Assembly (NCBI GenBank): GCA_039105265.1
Contig: JAPFFF010000012.1
Coordinates: 3,100,001 to 3,164,000 of the forward strand
Length of the DNA: 64,000 nucleotides
DNA from: Tritrichomonas musculus
Taxonomy: Eukaryota > Parabasalia > Tritrichomonadida > Tritrichomonadidae
Direction of reading: 5' to 3'
Below are positions 50,095 to 61,470 of the stretch, piece by piece. Below the pieces are notes generated by a model. It made no database searches. It was not told where the DNA came from and saw only the letters and a program-made list of their open reading frames with translations. The position numbers and the translations under genes were made by a program. How positions within the stretch are numbered: position 1 is the stretch's first letter; each line of letters opens with the position of its first letter.

Positions 50095-53000
50095 ATGATT
50101 TATTTCAATATGAAGAAACTTGATACAAAAGCAATAACTCATCTATTTAAACTTCGGAACGATCAAGAAAAATGGCAAAAATATGATCCGAATTCATCTA
50201 GTATGATATTATTTAATGACATTCCTGCTGTGCCTATGTATCAAAGAGCAAAATTTTTAACCGATCTTACAGCAAATCGAAACTTAAAGTCAGCACTTGA
50301 TAATATTGGATATAATTATGTATTTAATAAGAACGTTTTAACTCGACTCATTGAAGAAGACGCAAAAGAATCCGAAATCCCAATTATTATTGCTTGTTTT
50401 CAATTAGTTTCACTTTGTTACGATAACAACAAAGAGGTTCAAATTTCTACCGATGATTTTTCGTTATTTATGCAAATCCTTAATTTCAATTTTATTGAAA
50501 GTATAAAAGATGAAATCAATTTTTTGTTTCGTTCACTTCTTGAGATATCCTTAGAAATCAAAAATTTCGAATGGACCAAAACAAACATCGATCTTGTCAT
50601 AAAACAATTTAATCAAAATAAATCTTTACCAAATTCCTTTTATCCATTATTTTGCGATTTTTTGTCAATTATACTCGAATTTCCAAACAGAGATGATTAC
50701 TACCCGCCAGTACTCGACTTCCTATACCTAGTTTTCCAGGAAAAAAGAGTACTTATTGAAACCGACAAACTTTTTGAATTAATTAAGTTCATAAAACCGT
50801 TAATTATAGATTTAGATCCGAAAGCTCTTTATATTCTTAGTGAAATATCGAAGCGAATCGACTACGAAGTTCCTCCAAAAACGCCTTCAGAGCCACGACA
50901 AACATTGATAGAATTAATCGACCAATTAGTTCCACTTTTTGATAGCAAAACCGTTTCCATATCCACAGAAAAATTTCAACTGACAACAAACAAAGAGGAT
51001 TCACAAATTCACAACCTTCCGTGCACTTTTTCATCAGAAGAAATTGACGATTACAAATTTGACTTTCAATTTGACGATAAAAAATTGTTTCAAACCGAAA
51101 CGGTTATTAATTTGCCAAAAGAACTGATCACCGAAGAAAACTTTTCATTATTCAAGCGGTTTGACAGTGATATCGTCGATTCAATTGACACTTTTGTGGT
51201 ATTTTTGGAAAATTTAGCGTATAAATGGTCATATCACTATTTGCACAAATTGATTCAATACATAATTGAAGCCAATCAAAAAGATGAAGTGAAATATCAA
51301 TTGATTGCATCATTCATCCTTTTGCTAAAGAAACTCACTGACAGCACAAAAATCGACGTTGATTTGTCACAATATTTGACGTTACTTTTTGATGACAATT
51401 CTGACAAACCGCTTTTTTTTGATGCCAGAAAAACGGCTTTTGGTCCTTATGCCTTAGATCCGCTTTTGAATGATTTTCGATCGGCCATTATTGAATTATT
51501 GCTCTTAAAAAGTGGCGGTAAAATTGTTTTAATAAACAAAATCTGTCTGTTTAAACTATTGAAAATTCAAAGCAAGCAACCGTTTTTGATAACCGAAACA
51601 TTGGTCCGTCTGTTATACAAGGTTTCAATTGAAGAATTTCTCGACTCAAGAGACATCATAAAGAATGATGCGAGCACTTTACTTGTGTCGAACAATGACA
51701 AGAACAACATGACAATCATTGAAAATGAAAAAATTATAAAAGAGCCGTTTTCATTTGTTAACGATCTTTTATTAACCGTTTCAAAAACCGCCCTTGTTCT
51801 CAAAAAGCTTGATGCACCTATTGAATCTAGGAATGCGATTTCATCTTTCATCATTGCCCTTCTTTCAAACAAGTCTTCTTTTTACTCTTGCTTGACAATG
51901 AATTACTTTGTTGACTGTTTATTTAACTTTATATTTGAGAATGGTTTGTCCAAAATCTTTTTAACTACAATTTACAAGAGTCTACTTCTTCTAGATAAAA
52001 GTCATAAAATAGCACCACTTGAGTATCTTGTTAATCTAATGTTTCAAGCGTCTGAATTCATATCCGCAAAAGAAAATGAATTGAAAGATTATATGGTCAT
52101 TATCAAAGAAATGATCTTTGATATTGTTTCATTTACAATTCGATTAGTTCCTAGGTTATCTAAACTATATGAGCAATTCATTATTCCTATTTTGTATGAT
52201 GTTTCATCTGTTGAAACGATGAATCGTGCATTTTATGTGCTTATCACTTTTTCAATGAAAAAGAACTTTGTTCTTGACATGAGAATCTTCGATTTACTAG
52301 TTGAAAAGATCCAATATATGAAATATATTAATATAATCAACTTGATTGGCTTGAGTACTACACTTTCACGTAAATCGATGTTCATGATTCGAAGGCCTTG
52401 TTATATTCCACTCTTGTTCATTATGTTCAATAAGAACGACGAAAACAAAGATGTTCGTTTGAGGGAAGATGTCATTGAACTTTTGAAAGAATTAGCCACA
52501 TATTCTGAATATAACAGAAGATGTCTTCATGATGGAAAAGTAGATTCGATTCTTCTTTCTTACATCAATAATGAAAATCCAATTCGTGTGAAAGGAGTTG
52601 AAATTCATCTTGATTATCAAGACGTATTTTTAAAGAAAGATGCATTATATCTTTTGAATTTGATAATACCAGCCAAATCATCAAATGAGATAGTTTCACA
52701 TATAATAGATATAATGACATCTCAGCAAAATGTTGTTTCAGGAATTTCCAATTATTATGACATTTACACTGAGCTTTATAAAATTGTTTCCAAATCAATA
52801 AATCATCCAAAACCTTTCTTTGATATCGGAAACATTAGAGCTTTTTGCTTTGCTAGTGGAATTGATCCGATTTACTTTAAAGATACAACCTTCACAATAT
52901 CATTCATGATGAAAGCTGATCCACTTTTATTAAATAAATCGACATCACAAGTTATGGTTGTTTCTTTATTTGATCATTCACAACGAAGACTTTCAATTGT

Positions 53001-56000
53001 CTTAATGAGCAATGGTATTTATGCTTCTTATGAAGCCAATAATCAAAACACTGTTGTTCCACTTGTTCAAAGATCGAATCCTAATGAATGGGCCTTTTAC
53101 ACATTCATGTTTATTTACAAAAAAGGAAAAACTGGAACTGGAACTGGAACGTATTTAATTACAAGTTACAAGAATTTAGAAAGACAACATGATTCTGAAT
53201 TTTGTAATATTAAATTCGATGCAACTCCAGATTTGACACTTTTACTTGGCGGTTGTTCTTATTCAAATAGAAAAGTTCGAAATAATTTCGAACGCTGTGC
53301 GTCGATTTCCAATTTATCAATACTGCCTGGAGCACCGAAAACTAGAGATGATATTGTTAACATTTTATTACAAAATCAAAAAGCTGCTTTGAATTATATT
53401 TTCTCAACAAATAATTTCAATCCAAAACTGACAAATCGGACTGAAAAAATGACATTCAACAATAAAGAAATTGAAGTTCAATTTGTCCGAAATATCTATG
53501 AAAATACGACAGTTGAGACTTTCTTGTCTAATTACAGTATCAAGTTAATAAATTCATTCAAGAATTTAGAGCAAAACATGTTTAAATACATAACTCCATT
53601 TCTTTCATTATCTTTGCAAAACATTGATTCGCCAAAATTGATCAATAAATTTGAATCTATTTTAATGGGTGACCAAATATCAAAAGAAAAACTGAATTTT
53701 GTCTTTTTCAAGAGTCTTTTTGACATAACTTTTGTCTTGTATAACTGTGAGAAAAGTAACAATAGAAAGATGGCATCTAAAAAGAAAAGTAAGCAAAGTA
53801 ATGTCTCTGATTCTTATGTGATTACTGACTGTTGGTCCAAATCGATTGTTTTCAATATTGACATATGGAAGAAATCTGAAGAATTCACGCAAATCTTAGA
53901 ATTCTTATCGTTGTCGATAAGTAATCACTACATACAAAAACTCTTCTCTAAAAGAGACGATTTCTTTTCATATTTCTTGTATCAATTAAATAGCATAATT
54001 GAAGAAGGAAATGACGAGATAATAGACAATTTTATTTTGTTTTTATCTCGTGTTTCTTACATTCAATTAAGCAGAGAAGATTGTTCAAAGCTTTTCTCAT
54101 TGTATTGTAATGTCAAATCGAAAGACATTATGATACATTATTTGAAACTTATTCAAAACATTTCACAATCCATTTCAAAAAGTGGATTTAAAGGATTGAA
54201 TGATTTTTCAAGTATTTATTCATTAATTGAATCTTGTTCTGCTTCTGAAAATGAAGATGTTGACAGCTCTGATCTAATTGATATTGTTGTTAATTTAATT
54301 TTGGTTCTTCATGAATTGTATGGGAAAGAATTTCATACAAAAGTTATTAAAATTGTTAGAGCTTTTTCAATGGCATCTTCATCGTTCATTAAGAAATTAT
54401 TTAGTAATCTTGAATCATCAATTGATGAATATCCAAACTTGTTCTCTTTAACAACATTGATTGCATTCAATTATCGAATAATCATCACTTCTGGCGTCTC
54501 AAAAATTCCATCCAAAAATAAATTCAATCAATCAGAACTTTGGTTTGTTTTTCCAACACTTCTTGCCTTAGCCAACTTTTCACCAAAGATGTTAAAACAA
54601 CAACCAAAAGAAGAAAAAGAAGAAGAAGTTGAAAATGATAATATTAAATTGTCTAAAAAACTTTTTGAATTCATTGTAGAAAATTCAATTGAAGCTAATT
54701 CTTTTGATTCTGTTACTAATTTCATTAATTTATGTTCAAAACGAAACATAACATTAAATAATGAAATCAAACCAATTGAAGAAGGTTATTTAATTGATAA
54801 TCCACTTTATTATTATCTTAATTTATTAATTGACAAAATTTTTGCTTTAGAAATTGAAAACAAAGACGTTATTTTCAATGTTTATATGAATACAATCACA
54901 TCTTTGTTTTTCCATTTGAATATAAAAACACTCCAATTTGAGAAGCCAAATATGGATCCAATTCAACATTTGGAATTAATTTATACGAATAAAAATAATC
55001 TCAATGAAAGTTTCACTTATCATGTTTGCATGACTGAAAATCAAGAAATGTGCAACATTGATTTAATTAACCATGCAATTCAACTAGCTTACAAGCACAT
55101 TAATCTTTTTGGCCATCATGAAAAGATTAGTGAAAAGAATAAAAAGCCAAGTCTATTAAACATTGGAATCCAAATGATAAATGGTGAAAATATAAAGAAC
55201 ACAAAAAATTCATCATTTTCAATTCAAGAAATAAATGAATTTATTTTATTATTTAAGTCAAAAAGTGACAAATCCCAAATAACACCAAATCTTTATATCG
55301 ATAAATTTAAGAGCATGAATAGCGTGTTTGATTGGCTATGGGATACATTAAAGACGAAATTTAAAGATGATTTTAAGGCAACTTCTGATTTGATAACTTC
55401 TCGTTTATTGTATAACATATCACAAAACTATCCGCTCTACGGCAAGGCAGAATGGATCAACTATGTTAAGAATTACGAGAAGAATCTGTCAACAAAACAA
55501 ATTGGCACGAATGAAAATAATGAATCATTTGAATTGTTGCCAATTTTGAACTTTTGTTATTGTCCTTTCTTACGTAGAAATAAGAAAATCATTGATGAAA
55601 AAGATGAGGATGAAGAATTGTGTGACTTCTTTGAAGATGTCAATCATTACAATAATGAAAGAATTGATTTTGAACCTAATGCTTTCAATATTGTTTATGG
55701 TCGAAAAGTGCCAATTTGCTTTAGAATTGATCAAGAAGGCGTCTTTGTAAATGATCGATTCATTTCTTATTCTGTTTTTAAATTTGTCATTTCAATGAAT
55801 CGAAGTCATAAGAATTCTGATGAAGATTCTACAAATGACTTGATAAACAATTCTATCTTATTCATTTTAACAAATGGAATCTCGTTCTTATTACAGTTTG
55901 TTGAGAATTCAAGTTATTTCATACAAACTATTAAGAAACAAAAACTTCCTCCTCAATGTTTCATTGCACATTCAAAAGATGAAATGATTGAGTTTTTGAA

Positions 56001-57765
56001 GCCAATTTGTATCTCGTGGCAATCTTCATTAATATCAACATTTGATTTCTTAAATGTTTTGAATTTAATGGATGGAAGAACTTATTTGGTATCAAATTTA
56101 GATGATAATAATAAACAACATTATCCAATCTTTCCATCAATTGAATTCTTAAAGCAATCAACTTCTTCTAAGCAACAATTTGCTAGTCCTGAGATTTACT
56201 ACTTGATTGATGAATATCCAGAAGCTTATGAGAATAGGAAAATGCTTGAGAAATCGTCAATCATTCACGAATTCGTTCAAATTGCTTTTCCTGACTTTTT
56301 TGCAAGTACAAACAACAATAATAATAACACGCAAACGAATTCAAGTCAATCAGGTGCGAACATTCGCATTAATCCAAGAAAACCTTCTGCTATTCATCCG
56401 GTTTCTATTCAAAAAGTGGATATTTTGCCGGTTATGAATTCAATTTACGACTCTTCACTGAAATTCAGGAAAAAAATTCTTTTTGTGTCTGAATTGAATA
56501 TGCCGAATTATCCTCCCATTTTTGCTTTTGTCTTTAGTAATGGTCTGCTTGTGTTTTGCCAGGTAACGTTCGACAAGTCTGGCAAGTTGTGCTTCGATCC
56601 GATTGTCACGAAAGATTTTCCACTGAGAAAGATGACCACCGAAGGAAAGAAGGTCATTTCGTCAATAACGTCGAAGCATGGAATCATGATGAAATGCGTT
56701 AAAATGTTGAATTACTCGGAGTATGATTTAGGAATAATCTTCTTCGACCAACTAAGCATCCGAACAATTTCAATTAAACGTCTTTCATCGTCGCCAATTT
56801 CAATCCCTTCAACTTCATCGAACAACAACACCAACGACAGCTCAAAGTCGAGTTCGACGATGACGTCCGGCCCTTCTTCCACTCCGATTCCGCGCAGATC
56901 CAGCAGCAGTAGCAGCAGCAGCAGCATGAGCTTGAAGAGCCCATATAATAACATTCAACTGAAAATTCCTCTGCCTGACAATTCAAATAATTCAATACAA
57001 GCCTCAAATTTGAATGCCAATTCAATTTCGAATACAGCATCAAATAAATCTTACGCGAAGTTGTCATTGACTGAAGATAACTTCTGTCCCTTCGAGCAGA
57101 ACTTGTTCGCTCAGTCCATCTTCTTAAGAAACCCGTCAACCGTTTCAACCGCATTTTTCGGAGAAATTGAATCGTCTATCGTCGATATCGTCCTGCCAGC
57201 AGCAAGCGTCATCTGCCTTCACCAAAGCCGACGTTTCTCTGTCGTCGCGGTTGGCTGCGACGACGGAAGGGTCATTGTTCATGCGCTTTGCCCCGGCATT
57301 CGTGTTTCTGTCATTCAGACAACCGTTGGAGAAACGGTTAACGGTTTGATCCCACTTCCCACAAAAATTTTAATAACGGACAATTGTGGCCTCATTTTGA
57401 TTTACACTTCCACTTCGAAATTGATCGTTTCAACTTTGAGTGGAACGGTTGTAAAAAGTGTCAGCAAATTCAACACAATTTTGTCTTGGTTCTGCTTCGT
57501 GCCAGTTAGTAAGCAGATCGATTATATCGGATTCGTTGGCTGCAAAAATAATGGAAACGATCAGAAGTTTTACGGTTATAATAACTACTTGTGCTACTTC
57601 GAGGCTAGTAAGCCTGATGAAGTTCACTGCTTGGCTGAGCTTCCGAAAAATTGTAATGATTTCAAGATTCATTTCGATAAGTTGAGAAATGCGTTTATCG
57701 TTGCATCTTGTAAAGGAGAAGTTATCGTCATTCCGATGCCAGAAATCGAAAATGACGATGAATAA
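50095..57765 (+). CDS. Very large BEACH/WD-family protein (LYST/neurobeachin-like) with shortened BEACH core
   Basis: 2,556 aa from the ATG at 50095 (a second ATG at 50110 is equally plausible). Residues 1-900 are helical armadillo/HEAT-like. Residues ~930-1100 have a ConA-like lectin signature (FTISFMMKAD, WAFYTFMFIYK, LTLLLGGCSYSN). Residues ~1860-1960 look like the PH-BEACH domain. Residues ~1970-2070 match the start of BEACH (SWQSSLISTFDFLNVLNLMD, GRTYLVSNL, YPIFPSIEF) and its end (IIHEFVQIAFPDFF), but the usual middle is missing. After an N/S-rich linker, ~2130-2550 contain WD-like repeats (VVAVGCDDGRVIVHA, GEVIVIPMPE). BEACH proteins act in vesicle fusion, lysosome size and phagocytosis. 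The 3' quarter is GC-richer with poly-Ser. Confidence 0.8.
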   Translation: MIYFNMKKLDTKAITHLFKLRNDQEKWQKYDPNSSSMILFNDIPAVPMYQRAKFLTDLTANRNLKSALDNIGYNYVFNKNVLTRLIEEDAKESEIPIIIACFQLVSLCYDNNKEVQISTDDFSLFMQILNFNFIESIKDEINFLFRSLLEISLEIKNFEWTKTNIDLVIKQFNQNKSLPNSFYPLFCDFLSIILEFPNRDDYYPPVLDFLYLVFQEKRVLIETDKLFELIKFIKPLIIDLDPKALYILSEISKRIDYEVPPKTPSEPRQTLIELIDQLVPLFDSKTVSISTEKFQLTTNKEDSQIHNLPCTFSSEEIDDYKFDFQFDDKKLFQTETVINLPKELITEENFSLFKRFDSDIVDSIDTFVVFLENLAYKWSYHYLHKLIQYIIEANQKDEVKYQLIASFILLLKKLTDSTKIDVDLSQYLTLLFDDNSDKPLFFDARKTAFGPYALDPLLNDFRSAIIELLLLKSGGKIVLINKICLFKLLKIQSKQPFLITETLVRLLYKVSIEEFLDSRDIIKNDASTLLVSNNDKNNMTIIENEKIIKEPFSFVNDLLLTVSKTALVLKKLDAPIESRNAISSFIIALLSNKSSFYSCLTMNYFVDCLFNFIFENGLSKIFLTTIYKSLLLLDKSHKIAPLEYLVNLMFQASEFISAKENELKDYMVIIKEMIFDIVSFTIRLVPRLSKLYEQFIIPILYDVSSVETMNRAFYVLITFSMKKNFVLDMRIFDLLVEKIQYMKYINIINLIGLSTTLSRKSMFMIRRPCYIPLLFIMFNKNDENKDVRLREDVIELLKELATYSEYNRRCLHDGKVDSILLSYINNENPIRVKGVEIHLDYQDVFLKKDALYLLNLIIPAKSSNEIVSHIIDIMTSQQNVVSGISNYYDIYTELYKIVSKSINHPKPFFDIGNIRAFCFASGIDPIYFKDTTFTISFMMKADPLLLNKSTSQVMVVSLFDHSQRRLSIVLMSNGIYASYEANNQNTVVPLVQRSNPNEWAFYTFMFIYKKGKTGTGTGTYLITSYKNLERQHDSEFCNIKFDATPDLTLLLGGCSYSNRKVRNNFERCASISNLSILPGAPKTRDDIVNILLQNQKAALNYIFSTNNFNPKLTNRTEKMTFNNKEIEVQFVRNIYENTTVETFLSNYSIKLINSFKNLEQNMFKYITPFLSLSLQNIDSPKLINKFESILMGDQISKEKLNFVFFKSLFDITFVLYNCEKSNNRKMASKKKSKQSNVSDSYVITDCWSKSIVFNIDIWKKSEEFTQILEFLSLSISNHYIQKLFSKRDDFFSYFLYQLNSIIEEGNDEIIDNFILFLSRVSYIQLSREDCSKLFSLYCNVKSKDIMIHYLKLIQNISQSISKSGFKGLNDFSSIYSLIESCSASENEDVDSSDLIDIVVNLILVLHELYGKEFHTKVIKIVRAFSMASSSFIKKLFSNLESSIDEYPNLFSLTTLIAFNYRIIITSGVSKIPSKNKFNQSELWFVFPTLLALANFSPKMLKQQPKEEKEEEVENDNIKLSKKLFEFIVENSIEANSFDSVTNFINLCSKRNITLNNEIKPIEEGYLIDNPLYYYLNLLIDKIFALEIENKDVIFNVYMNTITSLFFHLNIKTLQFEKPNMDPIQHLELIYTNKNNLNESFTYHVCMTENQEMCNIDLINHAIQLAYKHINLFGHHEKISEKNKKPSLLNIGIQMINGENIKNTKNSSFSIQEINEFILLFKSKSDKSQITPNLYIDKFKSMNSVFDWLWDTLKTKFKDDFKATSDLITSRLLYNISQNYPLYGKAEWINYVKNYEKNLSTKQIGTNENNESFELLPILNFCYCPFLRRNKKIIDEKDEDEELCDFFEDVNHYNNERIDFEPNAFNIVYGRKVPICFRIDQEGVFVNDRFISYSVFKFVISMNRSHKNSDEDSTNDLINNSILFILTNGISFLLQFVENSSYFIQTIKKQKLPPQCFIAHSKDEMIEFLKPICISWQSSLISTFDFLNVLNLMDGRTYLVSNLDDNNKQHYPIFPSIEFLKQSTSSKQQFASPEIYYLIDEYPEAYENRKMLEKSSIIHEFVQIAFPDFFASTNNNNNNTQTNSSQSGANIRINPRKPSAIHPVSIQKVDILPVMNSIYDSSLKFRKKILFVSELNMPNYPPIFAFVFSNGLLVFCQVTFDKSGKLCFDPIVTKDFPLRKMTTEGKKVISSITSKHGIMMKCVKMLNYSEYDLGIIFFDQLSIRTISIKRLSSSPISIPSTSSNNNTNDSSKSSSTMTSGPSSTPIPRRSSSSSSSSSMSLKSPYNNIQLKIPLPDNSNNSIQASNLNANSISNTASNKSYAKLSLTEDNFCPFEQNLFAQSIFLRNPSTVSTAFFGEIESSIVDIVLPAASVICLHQSRRFSVVAVGCDDGRVIVHALCPGIRVSVIQTTVGETVNGLIPLPTKILITDNCGLILIYTSTSKLIVSTLSGTVVKSVSKFNTILSWFCFVPVSKQIDYIGFVGCKNNGNDQKFYGYNNYLCYFEASKPDEVHCLAELPKNCNDFKIHFDKLRNAFIVASCKGEVIVIPMPEIENDDE

Positions 57766-58507
57766 ACGAAGTTTTTTTTTAATCTTTTTTTTTTTTTTAG
57801 GTATTTTTTTAAATATTCATGAAATTAATACAGTGTGTTGTTACTCACTTGTTAATAGCCAAATTTTGTTTAAATTATTATTTCCTCAATCAATTTCTTT
57901 AACATATAAAAACTGAAGGCTCCCTCATGTTAAAGTATAAATATATGCTTATAAAAAGTGTATTTATCGGATAATGATTATGATGGAGAAAAAAAAAATG
58001 AATTCAAGACATATTATTATTAATTAGAACAATTCAATCATAAATTGGGTAAAAATTTACTGATATATTAAAAATTGAAATTTAATGATTTAAACATCTT
58101 CTTTTCTGGCGCAATTTGCATATTTTTATAAATTTTGATAATAATATCAGATTTAAAATAGATTAAATTATTTTATAAAATGACAAAATTGAATGAAAGT
58201 TATTTTTGAAAATAATTTAAATATTTTTCATTTTTTATTGCTGCTCATCATGCATATATTAATATTTTATTATCTACCTATTTTTGAATTGTTTACATTT
58301 TTATTTTATTCAATTTATTATTAATGAAAAAATACATTTAGGATATAATCTAATGAATATTTTGGTCTTAAATTCATTGCATATATTTTATTACTGCTAT
58401 TAAATATAATATAATAATATAAAACGAAAATATGACTTTTACATTCACGAAAACCTTCTTTTCCTTTTTTTTTTCAAAACCTTCTTTTCCTTTTTTTTAA
58501 AAAATTA
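57766..58507. other. AT-rich intergenic spacer
   Basis: T-runs follow the stop codon. A duplicated CCTTCTTTTCCTTTTTTTT segment lies just before the next ATG (58450-58498), possibly promoter-associated. No gene is seen. Confidence 0.45.
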
Positions 58508-61249
58508 ATGAATTTCCTTCTAGGATCTAAATTTGACTACCATTTACAACCAAATGAGCAAAATCAAGTCGAACATCTTGTTCCAGATCACCAGGCAAAA
58601 ATTCATTTAGCTTTTAGAGCAAATGTTTCTTTCTCAGAAATAAATTCCAATTCAAAAAAAGATTATAATGGAGCAGCAGTTGCACTTTCAGAGCATATGA
58701 TAACAATTTGTTATCATGGTTTTTTTGGGCGCTCATATAAACTTTTAGAAACTTTTCATGTTAATGATATAACAGAGTTGCAATCTATAAGTGAAGAATT
58801 GACCATTATTAAAATTATCAAAGGGATTTATTATATTGATTCACCCACATCTCTTAGATTTGCGCGAAGTGTAATTAGAAATTATATTTTATCAAATCCA
58901 ATGATGCCTCCTTCTCTCAGATTTAAGTTTAAAGCTGAAGATCCATCAAAATTTCCAAAATTTAATCCTCCTCTTTCTCCATCGCAGCAATTTCAATTTA
59001 CATATAATGCTAATTGCTCATATTTTAATGTATCATACTACCACGATATACCATATTATTTTCACAATTTGATTATTACAGGTAGTTGTATTTTTGATTT
59101 TACTCAACTGCCAATTCATCTAATGGAATGTGGATTAGGCCAATCAACCGATATTAGGCCAATTACTTCAGCATTAATGTTTGATCCTTACATTTATGGG
59201 ATTAATATTTCTGATATTACGCGAGATGATATCATATCTGCATCAGCTCCAATAATATTAATGAATCCTTCGTTACGAATTGTTCGTTTAATTAAGACTG
59301 GCTCCCAAAAAGGTGGAATGATGGTTTCTAATGCAATGAACCAGTCGCGTCATCAAAGTATCTCTTACTGGGACCTTTCTGAAAACCAGCTTGAAGACAT
59401 GGTTTATTTTGCCGATAGCCTTGGCCGTTATAAAGGTCAATTAATTACCCTTCGTCTCAATAACTGTAGAATGACAAATGCTGAACTCACGACTCTATTA
59501 TCATCGCTTACGGACAACCACAACGACCGCGGCATCAAGCAACTCGCTCTCATTGGAAACGGTTTTAATCAGTCAAATTGCGATCAATTTTGCGACTTTT
59601 TGAATGCAATTACATCAAGCACTGAAAATTCAGGAGGCTCAGAAAAACCTAATGTAACAGAAAATGAAAACGAACTAGAAGATATTGAATGTCAAAACGA
59701 TGATCCAAATGCTCAATTAATTCTAACCAGTAGTGCCATTAATTCTATTGAAAATGAAAATAACCGCCAAGTTGGCGGTTGTTCTTTATATCACCTTGAA
59801 CTGGGTCCAGTCAAGAATCCGGGTATCATTATTAAAACTCTCAGCGACCGTTTAATTCCCCTCAAAACGTTGAAAATCATTGATAGTTATTTTGACGAGA
59901 ATACGTTTAGATTATTTTCGAACTTTTTGAATACTTCAACTACGCTCAGAGAGCTCGACATTTCAGGCAGCAATATAAAGGACCAGCATCTCGGGATTCT
60001 TCTTGAGTCTCTTCTTTCAAACGCCTCAATTGAAGATGGAAGTCTTGTCCTCACTTTGAACAGACTAAATTTGAGAGGAGGCCGTTATGGAAAGGTTAAA
60101 AATGCTTTACTTGCTCATTCAAGCAAAATTGGAGAACTTTCACTCAATGAAAACGGTTTATCGTTGAACGATAGCGTTATAAAAGACATCTGTCAATTCC
60201 AAAACCTAAAGAAAGTTTCTCTGGCTGTTAATTTCACTAAGAAAATGGCAGGCGTCGGCTCAGCTTTGGCTTCTATTTTGGATCACTCAAATATTATTTC
60301 ACTTAACATTTCAGGAAATTGTCAAACAGGCCAAATAGTGGGCGGTTATGCACTAGAAAGCGAGTTATTACCATTTATCAAGAGCCTTTATACGAATAGC
60401 TCACTTGAAGAACTTGATATAAGCGGAAATTTAGTTGGCGATGATGCTATCAAAATGATCAATGAGATTATTATTGATAGTAATATATTAAAGGTTATTA
60501 ACATAGATGACAATGCAATAACGAATCTTAATACAATTACTGACTTTTTGGACGCTGTTTCGAAATCTACGTCAATTATCAACGCCATCTTCCCTGTAAA
60601 TGATATTTATAATATTCTTTATAGTGATAATGAGCTCGAAAAGGATTTAGAATCACTCTCAAGAAGGCGTCAAATTGTTCAAAAAGTTATGTTGAACAAT
60701 ATGTCAAAGTGTGGCCTTTACTCGTCTTTATCGTTATTAAATGATAAAACTCTCAATGAAATTATTGACGAAGCAACTTTAGAACTTCAAGAAAAGTTTG
60801 ATATTAATAATATCCAAGTTGAAAAACATGCAGCCATCACCGAAATTGTTGGTCTTCCTCTCCCATACGTAGAAGATGAAAGTCAAATTAGCGTTCAAAC
60901 AGATTCTAATATGAAAGAAGATTTAGATAACGCTGATGCAACAGATGAAGAAGTTTATGCTTCAAAGCAGCTTATGAGCACAGTGATGGAGCCTGAAAGC
61001 AAAGCAAATTCGATGGCGTCATCATTTAAGACATTACAATTCAATAGTCTTTGTATTAGAAGGCCTGATGCGCAACAAAAGTTGGAGGAGAAAGGAAAAT
61101 TCCTTTTGCAGGATGTAGATATGGGAAAGATACTTCGTCCTTCAACTTTTACTAGCAATTTGGATAATAAAAATCATGACAATGTCAATGATGGCATCAA
61201 AGAAGAGTTGATTCCTAAAAATACTTCCTCAATGCCAACAGATCTTTAA
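58508..61249 (+). CDS. CARMIL-like leucine-rich repeat protein
   Basis: 913 aa, ATG at 58508. Residues ~40-130 form a PH-like N-terminal domain (AVALSEHMITICYHGFFGRSYK, LLETFHVNDITELQSI, LTIIKIIKG). Residues ~170-280 are a linker, and ~290-720 are ribonuclease-inhibitor-type LRRs (WDLSENQLEDMVYFADSLGR, ITLRLNNCRMTNAELTTLLS, LRELDISGSNIKDQHLGILL, LEELDISGNLVGDDAIKMI). An acidic, low-complexity insert lies at ~380-420 and a helical tail at ~740-913. PH-plus-LRR order is that of CARMIL actin-regulatory proteins. The classical capping-protein-interaction motif is not evident. These LRRs are unrelated to the BspA type elsewhere in the window. Confidence 0.65.
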   Translation: MNFLLGSKFDYHLQPNEQNQVEHLVPDHQAKIHLAFRANVSFSEINSNSKKDYNGAAVALSEHMITICYHGFFGRSYKLLETFHVNDITELQSISEELTIIKIIKGIYYIDSPTSLRFARSVIRNYILSNPMMPPSLRFKFKAEDPSKFPKFNPPLSPSQQFQFTYNANCSYFNVSYYHDIPYYFHNLIITGSCIFDFTQLPIHLMECGLGQSTDIRPITSALMFDPYIYGINISDITRDDIISASAPIILMNPSLRIVRLIKTGSQKGGMMVSNAMNQSRHQSISYWDLSENQLEDMVYFADSLGRYKGQLITLRLNNCRMTNAELTTLLSSLTDNHNDRGIKQLALIGNGFNQSNCDQFCDFLNAITSSTENSGGSEKPNVTENENELEDIECQNDDPNAQLILTSSAINSIENENNRQVGGCSLYHLELGPVKNPGIIIKTLSDRLIPLKTLKIIDSYFDENTFRLFSNFLNTSTTLRELDISGSNIKDQHLGILLESLLSNASIEDGSLVLTLNRLNLRGGRYGKVKNALLAHSSKIGELSLNENGLSLNDSVIKDICQFQNLKKVSLAVNFTKKMAGVGSALASILDHSNIISLNISGNCQTGQIVGGYALESELLPFIKSLYTNSSLEELDISGNLVGDDAIKMINEIIIDSNILKVINIDDNAITNLNTITDFLDAVSKSTSIINAIFPVNDIYNILYSDNELEKDLESLSRRRQIVQKVMLNNMSKCGLYSSLSLLNDKTLNEIIDEATLELQEKFDINNIQVEKHAAITEIVGLPLPYVEDESQISVQTDSNMKEDLDNADATDEEVYASKQLMSTVMEPESKANSMASSFKTLQFNSLCIRRPDAQQKLEEKGKFLLQDVDMGKILRPSTFTSNLDNKNHDNVNDGIKEELIPKNTSSMPTDL

Positions 61250-61470
61250 ACTTGATCATGTATTTTAATTTGTATTATATATATAGATAAAAATCGGATT
61301 ACTACGGGTTATAATATTAATAAATTGTATTAATATAGATTTAATATTTCTTGCATCATCTTTTGAAACTTGTTTTTATTAGATAAAAAAAGTAAGGCCA
61401 AATTATTGTCACAAGGTCATTTTCAATTTGTGTAAACTTTTTGTTTAAACTTATTTTCAATTTTTTTCTC

